DNA of 6,478 nt from Phycisphaerae bacterium (GTDB lineage Bacteria; Planctomycetota; Phycisphaerae; UBA1845; Fen-1342): NCBI GenBank assembly GCA_026984555.1, contig JALSRY010000783.1:1-6478 (forward strand), given 5' to 3'. Made by a program: the position numbers and the translations under genes. The notes beneath the pieces were generated by a model. The model was not told where the DNA came from and did not search any database. It was given only the letters and a program-made list of their open reading frames with translations. This document shows positions 6,364-6,478 of the stretch, piece by piece (position 1 is the first letter of the stretch; every line of letters starts with the position of its first letter).

Positions 6364-6478
6364 GCGCGCACTCCCGGCCGCAGCCTCCAGATACAGGAAG
6401 TATCGAAAAGATCGAGGTCGCGGCTGAACAAATCGGGAGAGAGGCCGCGGCCACTCGCGAGGGCTCCCGCGCGTGGGT
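6364..6478 (-). other. Upstream region of the HerA gene to the window edge
   Basis: These 115 bases hold the ribosome binding site for the HerA gene (GGGAG on the minus strand, 6371-6375) and a 10-base palindrome GGCCGCGGCC at 6443-6452. Frames running across it on the minus strand overlap the HerA gene out of frame and show no domain. I see no end of a partner gene, so any upstream operon member must end at or beyond the edge. Confidence 0.4.

Overview
The window is GC-rich, densely coded bacterial DNA holding six supported protein genes. No RNA gene, mobile element, CRISPR array or integrase-type gene is visible. The very high GC, the strong third-position bias that produces long antisense shadow frames, the L27 sequence and the signal and membrane-anchor genes fit a free-living, Gram-negative-type bacterium. 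A planctomycete (Phycisphaerae-like) is my best guess, but it rests on general resemblance and has low confidence.

Layout, left to right. A GNAT-type N-acetyltransferase (62-619, +) faces the gene for ribosomal protein L27, rpmA (650-901, -), which has its own good promoter at 979-1008. Further left-pointing genes follow: a stand-alone ParA/MinD-family ATPase (1101-1886, -) and a single-pass membrane protein with an extracytoplasmic beta-rich domain (2081-2770, -). A 458-base divergent gap (2771-3228) carries a TATAAT box and two tight, perfect hairpins that look like a structured leader. This leads into a secreted, probably lipid-anchored alpha/beta hydrolase (3229-4200, +). That gene converges, with only 42 bases between stops, on a long HerA-type DNA-translocase ATPase gene (4243-6363, -), whose upstream partner, if any, lies beyond the right edge.

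How the genes work together: there is no clear single system. L27 is translation housekeeping, and HerA and ParA are both DNA- or positioning-related P-loop ATPases, but neither has its usual partner here: no NurA, SIR2 or DUF4297 for HerA, and no ParB or other cargo adaptor for ParA. The most useful second looks are the structured leader before the hydrolase, the orphan ParA with an altered Walker A' motif, and the HerA protein with a long disordered tail ending in a short helix-like motif. I found no convincing evidence of a new multi-gene system within the window itself.
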